Assembly (NCBI GenBank): GCA_023381895.1
Contig: JAMCTA010000148.1
Coordinates: 1-64,000 of the forward strand
Reading direction: 5' to 3'
Source of the DNA: Chloroflexota bacterium
GTDB lineage: Bacteria; Chloroflexota; UBA4733
Length of the DNA: 64,000 nucleotides
This document shows positions 26,179-33,965 of the stretch, one piece after another. The stretch's first letter is position 1. Every line of letters starts with the position of its first letter. A program made the translations under genes and the position numbers. Below the pieces are notes generated by a model, which saw only the letters and a list, made by a program, of their open reading frames with translations, made no database searches and was not told the DNA's origin.

Positions 26179-27156
26179 ATGAATCTTGCGTTTTACGGTA
26201 CGGGCAGCATCGCTGAGCGGCATATCGACGCAATCCGTCGTGCCGGACGTCTGAACATCACCTGGCTCGTCAGCCGGACGCGCACCAATGCGGAAGCTCT
26301 CGCGCTCAAGAAGGGGATCCAGCGCTTTACGGATCAGGAAGACGCCCCGCTGCGAGACTCTTCTGTCGATGCCGTCGTCATAGCCTACCCGACGGCACGC
26401 CACGCAGACCTCGCCCTAGCTGCATTCGCTGCTGGCAAGCACGTCATCTGCGAGAAGCCGCTCACCAACGATGCAGCGGCCGCTGAACAGCTGGTGAGAT
26501 CACGTCCGGCCGATCGCCTCCTCCTCGTGACACAGATTCGGCGCTTCTGGCCAGTCTATGAGCAGGTTGCCCAGTTCGTACGGAATGGAGAAGCTGGCAG
26601 GTTGTGCCGGATGAGCATTTCGTTTGAGACGGAATGGAACTGGGAGGGGCGAACGTGGCGCCTCGAGGACGCCGGGGGCTACTTCCTTGACATGCACGTG
26701 CACGACGTCGATCTTCTATTGTGGTGGGGCCGACAACGACCCCACCGAGTGCTCGGTTTAGGGAAGAATCGCGCGGATCGAGAAGGAACGGTTCTATTCG
26801 ACTTCGGCGAGTGGTACGCCTCCCTCGACTTTTGTGGTCGCGTCTCGGGTCGCAGCTATCCCACCGACGCCCTCACCCGCTACGAGCTCATCCTTGAGCG
26901 GGGACGTGTCGAGGTCACCGTGAGTAGTGAGGTGGACGCTCGTTTCATCGTCGCCGGCGACACAATCGAGCACGTTCACTCCCCAATAGCAGATCAGCTG
27001 CGCGCAAGCTGGGATGGTCTTTGGTCAGCTCAAGCACGCGCGCTGCTGGGAGAGGCAGCACCGCCCATCCCTGTTGATGATGTCGTGGCCAACGTCGCGG
27101 CGTCGATGGCCGCCGTCAGAGCCCTCGCAGCTAGTCGGGTGCAAGACCTTTCGTGA
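26179..27156 (+). CDS. Gfo/Idh/MocA family oxidoreductase
   Basis: 325 residues. The N-terminal Rossmann fold starts with AFYGTGSIAERH, and VICEKPLTNDAAAA gives the EKP motif with the catalytic lysine. The C-terminal alpha/beta domain has the GYFLDMHVHDVDLLLW segment with the conserved His/Asp. It probably oxidises or reduces a sugar or cyclitol with NAD(P). The ATG at 26179 is chosen over an upstream TTG-type extension because homology starts there. It lies 108 bases before the CRISPR-like operon on the same strand but shows no tie to it. Confidence 0.88.
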   Translation: MNLAFYGTGSIAERHIDAIRRAGRLNITWLVSRTRTNAEALALKKGIQRFTDQEDAPLRDSSVDAVVIAYPTARHADLALAAFAAGKHVICEKPLTNDAAAAEQLVRSRPADRLLLVTQIRRFWPVYEQVAQFVRNGEAGRLCRMSISFETEWNWEGRTWRLEDAGGYFLDMHVHDVDLLLWWGRQRPHRVLGLGKNRADREGTVLFDFGEWYASLDFCGRVSGRSYPTDALTRYELILERGRVEVTVSSEVDARFIVAGDTIEHVHSPIADQLRASWDGLWSAQARALLGEAAPPIPVDDVVANVAASMAAVRALAASRVQDLS

Positions 27157-27264
27157 CGGGCAAGAGCAACAAGACCTCTGCGAGGCTGTTCCCTATGTGG
27201 TTGCTTCGTGCTACTCACGTAGACGGTTGGACGCAAGCTACCGTCAGGATGGGGGCCTAAGCAC

Positions 27265-28785
27265 GTGAGCGAACCAACAGTGATCGCTCTCGCAGCATCG
27301 AACTTGGGCGAGTTCGTCACGCGTTCGCGTCGCATTGCTGCCATCCGCAGCGGACTGGGGCTCGTGGAGAGTGTCTTTCGTTTCAGTCTTCCAGCCCTTG
27401 CGACGCAGCGTGAGCACGCCGGAGCCGCCATCATCAGTAGCGGGCGGCGCTTCGTGGGCACCTTCCCGTCCCCGGAACAGGGCGAGCGCTTCGTCGCGGC
27501 CAGCAGAAAGCTGGCCTTCCAGCGCACAGGAGCGTTGTCGATCGACGCCGTCGCCCAGGTCGGCTCGACAGACAGCCTTCTGACGGGTTTTGGGATGCTC
27601 TATCGCCATCTCATTGCCACCAGCCCGGCGGCGCCCGCGAAAACGATGCTGCCATCTCTCAGCTCTGAGGTGCGCTGGTGCGACTTCTGCAATGAGCTCC
27701 CAGCACAGTCGTGGCTCGACGGCAAGCTCGCCTGCAGGGCTTGTACGGCTGTCCGTCAGTTCTCACGTGATGAAGGAACCCGCCTCACCGTGGCAGGCTA
27801 TCTCCGCGGATTGGCAGATGCTGGAGAAGAAGTCATCGCATCACGCCCAACCTGGGAGCGCTTCTTGGTGTGGAACCGGCAGCTCCCCAAGAACCGCACG
27901 GCTGATTCTGCCGCCGACTTACAACGCCTCGCGGCACGTAGGTCCGAAACCGTCGTCTCTCGGCACCCGGGAGCAGGTACCTATGCCGTGTTCACCTTGC
28001 GGGTGATCGGGCTGGAAAGCGCACTTGCCCTCACGGCCAGTTCCCAGGATGCACTCCGCTTGTTTCGCTACATCAGCCGTAGCTTCGACGAAGCTGTCTT
28101 TAGATCGCTGGCGACGCTGGATACCACATCAACAGAAGATTCAACGTATCCCTTCGACCTCCTCGCAGTTCTCGACGACTGGGCAGGCTGTGTGGTCAGC
28201 AGCGAACGGGCCTTGACAACCGTGATAGAGGTCGCGCAACGCTTCGAGCACCTGATCTCAGAGGTTCCTGAGGCTGCACCGTTACGTCTCGGGGCACAGG
28301 TGTTGTTCGCGCCAGTGCAGGCAACTGACGGTCAGGTGTTGCGACACTGGCTGACGACCGAGGCGCTTCAATCTCTAGATAAGGACACCCGGAGCCGTCA
28401 GTCACAGGTTTCGATCCAGGTTCTTGCAAGAGAGCCCTGGCCCACGCTGACAGTGGCACAGCTTAGTCGGGTTCTCGGCCTCACCCGCGTGTTCGAGCGC
28501 AGTGGCCTGCGACCTTATGACATTGCTCGCTTCACTTCTACAGCTCAGTCCGGTACTGACTCCCTCATTGCTGCAAGTCTAGATGGCCTTACGGATGGTC
28601 AACGGCGCTTACTTCTTGGGCTGTGGGCAGAGTTGCGCGACTTCCGAGTAGCGGGGCTGCATGATGCACGCCACCAGGTGTTTAGCCTAGCTGCAGCGCT
28701 ATCTCGCGTGGGAAAGAGTCAGAATCTGCAATCGGTGACGGCAGCCGAGCGCCTGTGGGCCGCCGAAAGGAGTGCACGAGCGTGA
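27265..28785 (+). CDS. cas10: Cas10-like large subunit, HD-less and with degenerate palm motifs
   Basis: 506 residues. The N-terminal palm-like domain (about 6-98) matches the Cas10/Cmr2 pattern: EFVTRSRRIAAIRSG for the usual SR-LR-IRGGS segment, then AIISSGRRFVGTFPS and RKLAFQRTGALSIDAVA. A zinc finger has Cys at 139, 142, 157 and 160 (WCDFC, CRAC). The second palm keeps RYISRSFDEAVF and DLLAVLDDW, but the cyclase GGDD is replaced by YPFD (295-298). There is no N-terminal HD nuclease domain. Cyclic oligoadenylate synthesis and ssDNA cleavage are therefore unlikely; a scaffold role is inferred. GTG start with GATGGGGG upstream. Confidence 0.75.
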   Translation: MSEPTVIALAASNLGEFVTRSRRIAAIRSGLGLVESVFRFSLPALATQREHAGAAIISSGRRFVGTFPSPEQGERFVAASRKLAFQRTGALSIDAVAQVGSTDSLLTGFGMLYRHLIATSPAAPAKTMLPSLSSEVRWCDFCNELPAQSWLDGKLACRACTAVRQFSRDEGTRLTVAGYLRGLADAGEEVIASRPTWERFLVWNRQLPKNRTADSAADLQRLAARRSETVVSRHPGAGTYAVFTLRVIGLESALALTASSQDALRLFRYISRSFDEAVFRSLATLDTTSTEDSTYPFDLLAVLDDWAGCVVSSERALTTVIEVAQRFEHLISEVPEAAPLRLGAQVLFAPVQATDGQVLRHWLTTEALQSLDKDTRSRQSQVSIQVLAREPWPTLTVAQLSRVLGLTRVFERSGLRPYDIARFTSTAQSGTDSLIAASLDGLTDGQRRLLLGLWAELRDFRVAGLHDARHQVFSLAAALSRVGKSQNLQSVTAAERLWAAERSARA

Positions 28786-29372
28786 ACCGGCAACTCTCGG
28801 TGCGTTGCCACATCAGTTGTGTCTCTCCGCTCGCAGCCACTGCAGTCAGTGCGACTGCAGGCGTCCCGGTCGTGCCATCAAGGATTGTCAAGGCAGCGGC
28901 ACATCAAACACTTCGCTGGCTCCTGCCAGCGCTGGGACTTCAACCGTGTGACGGCTGCTTCGATGATGACTGTTCCGAATGTCGCATCTTCGGAACCCGC
29001 GGGCGGTCAGGTATGGTGATCTGGGGAGATGTCGAGCCATCCATTCCGAGCGACGGAGCGTGCTTCACGGTAGGATGTCTCGGGCGGCGTCGCCATTCAT
29101 ACGAGCTCGATGGGGTATCTTCAGCCCAGGACATCTACACCGTGCTTCCCGCTCAAGATCTCGCCCTTACCGCTAAAACTCACCCGTCTCACACCGTCGC
29201 ACCTCAGGATGTAGCGCTCATTACGCTATTACTTAAGCACCTCGGGCAGCTTGGTCCCTCCTACTGCGGGCTCGGACGAGTGAAGACTGCACACTTTGAG
29301 ATTCACGAGAGCGGTGAGCTAGTTTCGCTAGACGAGGTGCTCTCTCGCCTAGATCCAGTGCAAGGCCGATGA
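28782..29372 (+). CDS. Cas7-like RAMP protein (small, cysteine-rich)
   Basis: 196 residues from a GTG that overlaps the Cas10-like stop (GTGA), with AAAGGAG 9 bases upstream. It carries a RAMP-type N-terminal strand (LSVRCHISCVSPLA), a four-cysteine zinc-type cluster at 56, 59, 64 and 67 (CDGC, CSEC) directly followed by RIFGTRG, and a C-terminal glycine loop YCGLGRVKTA. By eye no aspartate lies at the Csm3-type cleavage position; the matching residue is alanine 18. In III-D loci a Cas7 often sits between cas10 and csx10, which fits. Confidence 0.6.
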   Translation: MNRQLSVRCHISCVSPLAATAVSATAGVPVVPSRIVKAAAHQTLRWLLPALGLQPCDGCFDDDCSECRIFGTRGRSGMVIWGDVEPSIPSDGACFTVGCLGRRRHSYELDGVSSAQDIYTVLPAQDLALTAKTHPSHTVAPQDVALITLLLKHLGQLGPSYCGLGRVKTAHFEIHESGELVSLDEVLSRLDPVQGR

Positions 29373-30631
29373 CGGAGTTCACTCTACGCGTGCGCACAGT
29401 ATCGCCTCTGTATCTCCCGGCGAGGCGTGCCGTTGGAAGCGGCGAAGGCATCTTGAGCTGCATCCCGGGATCCGCAGTACGCGGCGCCTTGCTCTCTGCA
29501 GTAAACAACACGACAGGAGAGCAGGAAGAGCACGAGACCACTGCACTCGATTTCTTGAGTTGTTCCGCACTGCTCCCACTGGGACAGTTCGAGAAGGGCA
29601 ACCCAGTGATCGCACCCCGCTCGTGCGTTACCTGCGCCAACCAGCCGGGACCCCGGCACTCGGGTGGTCACGGACTCCATGATCGCCTTTTCGCTGCCGA
29701 GATACAGCGTCTACTCGTCGAAGCACAGCAGCTTGTTGCCGGCTCCCAATTTTCCTCACCCAGAATTGCACAGGACGTTCGCTGCCCTCACTGCTCACCA
29801 CGAAGTCCTGGTCTGCTCTCAGCATGGAATGGCATGCTTGTGCTCGAAGGTGACAGTGCCCGAGCTGTTGCCCCCAGTGTGGTCACGGCCGTCCAGCACG
29901 CCCCACCGCAAGCACACGAGAGCCCATCCCTCACAGTGCGTCAGACTCTTGCTAAGGGGCAGGTCTTCCAAGGCACGGTACGCATTCGTGAGGAAGAGCT
30001 GTCCCAGCAGCTCACTCGTATCTGTGCTGAAGGGAACCATTTGTGGGTCGGTGCAGATCGCGGACACGGCTTCGGTGAGATCATTGTCGAGCAGTGGCGC
30101 AACTCTGAGCACGAACGCAGCGTCGCCGATCGTATTTCCGCTTTCAACGCGCACATCCAGCAGCTTGCTATTACGGTCAACCTGCCCGTTCCCGATGGGG
30201 TACGTTACGTTGGCGTTCTCGCTCTAGACGCGATTGCACTGTCGGATGATTTCGGAAGACAGCTAACGTCCTTGGACGGCGCCGCTTGGGCCGATCTGCT
30301 CGGTCTACCTGCTGACGGTGTTCAAGTACGTTCCGCGTGGGAAGCAGTGACGGTGGTGCGTGGCTGGAACAGCCGGCGCGGGTTACCCTTGAGTGAATCG
30401 ATCGCTCTTGCGGCCGGGAGTGTGTGGCTCCTTCGGGTGACCAGCGTCTCTGAAGAGGAATTGGTCTCCCGATTAGCCTTCATAGAGGACGCAGGCATTG
30501 GCGCCCGCCGCGCTGACGGTCTCGGAAGGGTGTCGTTCTGCCACGACATTCACGGCGTACTGACAGAGCTTAGTGGAGCAGGTGTCGCGCGCGCGGATCC
30601 GGCGCAACTTCAGGAGGTCAGCAATGCCTAA
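29369..30631 (+). CDS. csx10: Csx10-like RAMP protein (Cas5 of III-D type)
   Basis: 420 residues, ATG overlapping the previous stop by 4 bases. Two RAMP folds are visible. The first contains SCIPGSAVRGALLSAV, cysteine pairs at 86/89 and 139/142, and the glycine-rich loop GADRGHGFGEI (228-238). The second ends with GARRADGLGRVSF (about 372-384). This double-RAMP layout with IPGSxxRGAL and paired cysteines is that of Csx10, the Cas5 group protein of subtype III-D, which caps the crRNA 5' tag end. Assignment is by motif reading only. Confidence 0.65.
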   Translation: MTEFTLRVRTVSPLYLPARRAVGSGEGILSCIPGSAVRGALLSAVNNTTGEQEEHETTALDFLSCSALLPLGQFEKGNPVIAPRSCVTCANQPGPRHSGGHGLHDRLFAAEIQRLLVEAQQLVAGSQFSSPRIAQDVRCPHCSPRSPGLLSAWNGMLVLEGDSARAVAPSVVTAVQHAPPQAHESPSLTVRQTLAKGQVFQGTVRIREEELSQQLTRICAEGNHLWVGADRGHGFGEIIVEQWRNSEHERSVADRISAFNAHIQQLAITVNLPVPDGVRYVGVLALDAIALSDDFGRQLTSLDGAAWADLLGLPADGVQVRSAWEAVTVVRGWNSRRGLPLSESIALAAGSVWLLRVTSVSEEELVSRLAFIEDAGIGARRADGLGRVSFCHDIHGVLTELSGAGVARADPAQLQEVSNA

Positions 30632-31238
30632 TACCCTTGCAATCTGGAACCGATGGGTAGCGACAGAGACAGACGCGCACGATCTCGCTCTCGCGGCTCG
30701 CCGCGCAGGAGTCGACCGTCAGCAAGTTCGGAATCTACAGCGACAAGCAGAAGTCGCTAGCGACGTCCAGGACATCCTTGACTACGTGAAATTGCAAACG
30801 CTTCGGGTTCCGGCGTTTCGGCGTGAGCAGTTTGCTCAGCATTTGTTGACTGCACTTGAGTCCCTGCCGGGAAGGTCCGCGTCTGCGTCGGAGCTGGCCC
30901 CTCCCTCTCACACCGCGCTGAGCCGCCTGTACCTGCGCCAGCTCGCTCTCTCATACGCGTATTCCATCAGCTCAGAGCCATCAGGGGCGCCTTTCCGGAG
31001 TGAGGGGCGCCCTGCTCGCACTGGTGTCGAGGGGCAGGCAGGATCCAGCGCAACGCCGCCGCGGAGACGCCGCAGGGCATCCGCTGTTGCTGGGGCCCAG
31101 AACATCTCGGCGCTAACTACTACTGTTCCAGAAACCACCGCTTCAACTGAAGAACCTGTTGCTGACGGTGAGAACGCATCCACGGCGGCGAGACTGCCGG
31201 AAATCCCCGCGCAGGATTCACTCATGGGAGATCTGTGA
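30624..31238 (+). CDS. Candidate Cas11-type small subunit with disordered tail
   Basis: 204 residues from the ATG at 30624, with CAGGAGGT upstream, overlapping the csx10-like gene by 8 bases. Residues 1-125 are strongly helical (LALAARRAGVDRQQVRNL, DILDYVKLQTLRVPAFRR). Residues 130-204 are low complexity, rich in Arg, Ala, Ser and Thr (TPPRRRRRASAV), and probably disordered. I do not recognise a family. Size, helicity and position between csx10 and a cas7 fit a Cas11 small subunit; this is inference. Confidence 0.5.
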   Translation: MPNTLAIWNRWVATETDAHDLALAARRAGVDRQQVRNLQRQAEVASDVQDILDYVKLQTLRVPAFRREQFAQHLLTALESLPGRSASASELAPPSHTALSRLYLRQLALSYAYSISSEPSGAPFRSEGRPARTGVEGQAGSSATPPRRRRRASAVAGAQNISALTTTVPETTASTEEPVADGENASTAARLPEIPAQDSLMGDL

Positions 31239-31663
31239 TGACAGCGGTGGTACTCGATGCGATACCTCAAGGGACCATTGAGAGGGACGACCTCGACGTA
31301 ACTCCTCTCGCGGCTCAACTGGTAGCGGCTCGGCGCACTGTGATGGCTGAGATCCTATGGTGTCACGCCCGAAGCGCGCAGAGTGTGCAAGATTTCTCTT
31401 CGTGTCTGACCAGCCTGCTCGCGCAGTCCGATACTGGTCCCGTTGGGGAACTGGCAGGTTTTATAGGGCGTCTCTTATCCCCGGCCGATCAGGGTGGTCG
31501 GAGGGAGGATCTCATCGTCCTTCAACGAATACAACGTATGCTCAGTCACATCCTTGCCGAGTGCAGCTGGCAATTAGCAACCGATAGACTTGGATCACCC
31601 GGTAACGACCCTCGTAGTGCTGCACCGCGGCGAGGAGTCCGAAGGAGCTCGCAAAGCCAATGA
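31238..31663 (+). CDS. Second small helical protein of the type III-like operon
   Basis: 141 residues from an ATG sharing one base with the previous stop (TGATG); GGGAG lies 7 bases upstream. Predicted helices include LAAQLVAARRTVMAEILW and QRIQRMLSHILAECSW, ending in a short polar Arg/Ser tail. No family is recognised. It could be the true Cas11/Csm2-type subunit, or a divergent duplicate of the preceding one. The end overlaps the next RAMP gene by 4 bases. Confidence 0.5.
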   Translation: MTAVVLDAIPQGTIERDDLDVTPLAAQLVAARRTVMAEILWCHARSAQSVQDFSSCLTSLLAQSDTGPVGELAGFIGRLLSPADQGGRREDLIVLQRIQRMLSHILAECSWQLATDRLGSPGNDPRSAAPRRGVRRSSQSQ

Positions 31664-32502
31664 CTGCTATAGAAATGTCAGCACAAGCAACGCCCACACA
31701 TAATCGCTGGCGCTGGCGTTTGAGGGTCACGCTGCAGACACCCATCCACATTGGGTCCGGTGGCGGCCACGGCCTAGCCATCGACGAGGCTCTGGTGCGG
31801 AATCACGATGGAGATCCGTTCGTGCCTTCGACGACACTTCGTGGCGCTTTGCGATCACTGCTCGATGCTCAGCTGCCGATCATCGTGGAAGGAGTCCCAG
31901 TGCGTTCCTGTCTTCTCGATGGGCGCGAAAGAGAGTGCCCTGGTGCACCCGGCTCGCCAGCCTTTGAGATGCACGCTGCTCAACGGGCCAGCCGTCTGAG
32001 TCAGCGGAGCTCAGCAACCGCGAATGATACTCGCTTCTGTCACGTCTGCGGCTTGTTTGGAAACGTATGGCAGGCGAGCCGGGTGAGTGTCTCTGATGGA
32101 GTATTTTTGAATTCGAGGCTGCTCACTCAATTTCGGGAATCCATTGGTGTCGACCGAGCGACCGGTATCGCTAAGGAATACTCCCATACGGTCGTTGAGG
32201 TTGTCCCGGCGGGAGAGCAGTTCGAATGCACTGTAGAAGGCCGGAATCTCACTACAGTGAACGTTACGCTTCTGGCTGTGCTGTTCGCTCAGAGTCGCAA
32301 TGGCAATCTCCGGGTTGGGGGGAAGGGTAGGCTGGGACTGGGAAGCTGTTCCACTGAGCTCGTTGACGTCCGCCGTTATGATCCTGATCTCGCTTCGGCA
32401 GAAGAACGGCGAAAATTCCTGCTTAACGGTGAGCTGCCCCAGCTCGATTCGCACGACTTCTTGTCGAAATCTCTTGCCCAATTTGGCGACGGCTCCCACT
32501 AG
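31660..32502 (+). CDS. Csm3-like Cas7 RAMP protein with putative cleavage aspartate
   Basis: 280 residues, ATGA overlap with the previous gene. Clear Cas7/Csm3 features: TLQTPIHIGSG, then IDEALVRN containing Asp 42, then DPFVPSTTLRGALRSLL, a CHVCGLFG zinc-type pair (127/130), RVSVSDG, SIGVDRATGIAK and the glycine loop GGKGRLGLG (220-228). Asp 42 lies at the position of the catalytic aspartate of Csm3 in the thumb-proximal loop, so target RNA cleavage at this subunit is plausible. It probably forms part of the crRNA-binding backbone. Confidence 0.75.
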   Translation: MTAIEMSAQATPTHNRWRWRLRVTLQTPIHIGSGGGHGLAIDEALVRNHDGDPFVPSTTLRGALRSLLDAQLPIIVEGVPVRSCLLDGRERECPGAPGSPAFEMHAAQRASRLSQRSSATANDTRFCHVCGLFGNVWQASRVSVSDGVFLNSRLLTQFRESIGVDRATGIAKEYSHTVVEVVPAGEQFECTVEGRNLTTVNVTLLAVLFAQSRNGNLRVGGKGRLGLGSCSTELVDVRRYDPDLASAEERRKFLLNGELPQLDSHDFLSKSLAQFGDGSH

Positions 32503-32517
32503 CTGGAAGGATGCACC

Positions 32518-33465
32518 GTGCTCACACCTCTGCTCAATGAGGCACGCTTTAGCATCGTTCTACGCACCGTATCTCCGGTGCTCGTCCGGTCGGGGCTTCC
32601 CGCGCTCGGCCCCGTGGAAACTGTCGCAGTCTCCACTATTCGTGATGGATTGGAGCAACCGTATCTACCTGGAAGCTCTCTCCGTGGCGTGCTACGGCAC
32701 CGTGCGGAGATGATTCTTCGAACGTTGCATCCCGAGGCCGCTTGTAGCCCGCTGGATGATCGGGGGCGTCTACGGGCTTGTGGGCGAGACATCGAGGAAG
32801 CTGAGAGGGAAGCACGTGCTGCTCGACGGGCAGGTCTCTCCCCCAGCGCCGTCTACCGGGCGTCGTGTGCCGCCTGCCGTATCTTCGGCTCACTCGCAAT
32901 GCGTGGTCGTGTGCTCGTGAGTGATGGATACCTCAGCGCAGGGTCTCATCCAGTGCGATTACGCCGTATATCGGTGGGGGTCGATCGCTTCAGCGGTGCA
33001 TCGGCTCTCCGCTCACGATCGGACGTAGAAGCCATCAGCGATGCGATGTTCGAGTTTGAGGTACGCTTGCAAAACTTCGAGATTTGGCAGCTTGGCCTCA
33101 TCAGCCTGATCATTCGAGACCTCGTGACCGGGTACCTACCGGTAGGGTCAGGTGCTGCACGAGGTCTCGCCCACGTTGAAGGGGAGATCACTCGCGTCAC
33201 CCTGCGCTATGCACAAGGTTCGGCCCAGCTTGTGACAGGCGCTCTCCTGGGAGTGGGCTCGCTGACATTGCCGGACACTGGCTTCGGATTCACCCAGAAT
33301 GATGCTCTTCCCCTGAGCCGTGGCCACGCCGCAGTCCCGGACGGTATGTCGGTACAACAAGAGCTCGCAGCGGATGATCTTCCGTGGGAAGACCTGGCGC
33401 GTACTTCAGCATCCTACGTCACATCTGCGTATGAGCGACGCGTAGAGCGGTCGGAGAGGGGCTAG
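32518..33465 (+). CDS. Cas7-like RAMP protein lacking the cleavage aspartate
   Basis: 315 residues from a GTG with GGAAGG upstream, 15 bases after the previous stop. RAMP features: VLRTVSPVLVRSG, PYLPGSSLRGVLRH, a long arginine-rich insertion (about 80-115), CAACRIFG (117/120), RVLVSDGY, ISVGVDRFSG, and a C-terminal glycine segment VGSGAARGLAHVEG. Counting from the PGSSLRG motif, the Csm3 aspartate position is alanine 37, so this subunit is probably structural. It resembles the RAMP proteins annotated as Csx7-type. Confidence 0.7.
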   Translation: MLTPLLNEARFSIVLRTVSPVLVRSGLPALGPVETVAVSTIRDGLEQPYLPGSSLRGVLRHRAEMILRTLHPEAACSPLDDRGRLRACGRDIEEAEREARAARRAGLSPSAVYRASCAACRIFGSLAMRGRVLVSDGYLSAGSHPVRLRRISVGVDRFSGASALRSRSDVEAISDAMFEFEVRLQNFEIWQLGLISLIIRDLVTGYLPVGSGAARGLAHVEGEITRVTLRYAQGSAQLVTGALLGVGSLTLPDTGFGFTQNDALPLSRGHAAVPDGMSVQQELAADDLPWEDLARTSASYVTSAYERRVERSERG

Positions 33466-33467
33466 CA

Positions 33468-33965
33468 ATGGCCCACGCCTACAGTGCAATAATGACTCGC
33501 GACGATGTTGCCAGCCTTCTCCACGAGGCAAAACTGCATATTCACGCATGTTATTGGGAGCATCGATTCTCGTCGGCGTGGGAGGCGGCGCCATCGTCCA
33601 GCCAGCCCTCGCCCACAACTCAGCGCGGACGTTGCTTTGGGCCTGATCTCGATATCCAGATCTACCGGGAAAGTGACGGCTATCGCGTCATCGTAGCAAC
33701 AGACCTACGCCTGGGACGCCAGTGGGAGGCATCGCTTGAGCTTAGCGGTTTCGATGCTGAAGACGTACGGTACGTGTTGTGGGGAGAGCGCCAACAGGAT
33801 GGGCAGTGGCGAAGCTCGTGGCCAGCCCAGGTAGCCTGTCGCTACCCAGTGGCAGGGTCGCCGCGACACGTCGCAGTCCGGGTCACCGAATATCGTGACC
33901 TTAGAACTGCCACTCTCCAATTCATCCGTTACAGAGAGCTCGTAGGATTGGAGCAAGGCGAGTGA
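33468..33965 (+). CDS. csx19: Csx19-like accessory protein
   Basis: 165 residues, 2 bases after the previous stop and overlapping the next gene by 4. GGAGAGGGG precedes the ATG. Features such as DVRYVLWGERQQDGQW, ACRYPVAGSPRHVAVRV and VTEYRDL resemble the Csx19 (TIGR03984) family, which accompanies subtype III-D effectors. The role of Csx19 in the complex is not fixed by sequence. The match is by pattern memory and is moderate. Without it this would be called an unknown RAMP-operon protein. Confidence 0.5.
   Translation: MAHAYSAIMTRDDVASLLHEAKLHIHACYWEHRFSSAWEAAPSSSQPSPTTQRGRCFGPDLDIQIYRESDGYRVIVATDLRLGRQWEASLELSGFDAEDVRYVLWGERQQDGQWRSSWPAQVACRYPVAGSPRHVAVRVTEYRDLRTATLQFIRYRELVGLEQGE

Noticed and set aside
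27157..27264. Possible CRISPR repeats flanking the RAMP operon
   Set aside because: No direct repeats of 24-40 bases with regular spacing occur in the 108 bases upstream or the 41 bases downstream.
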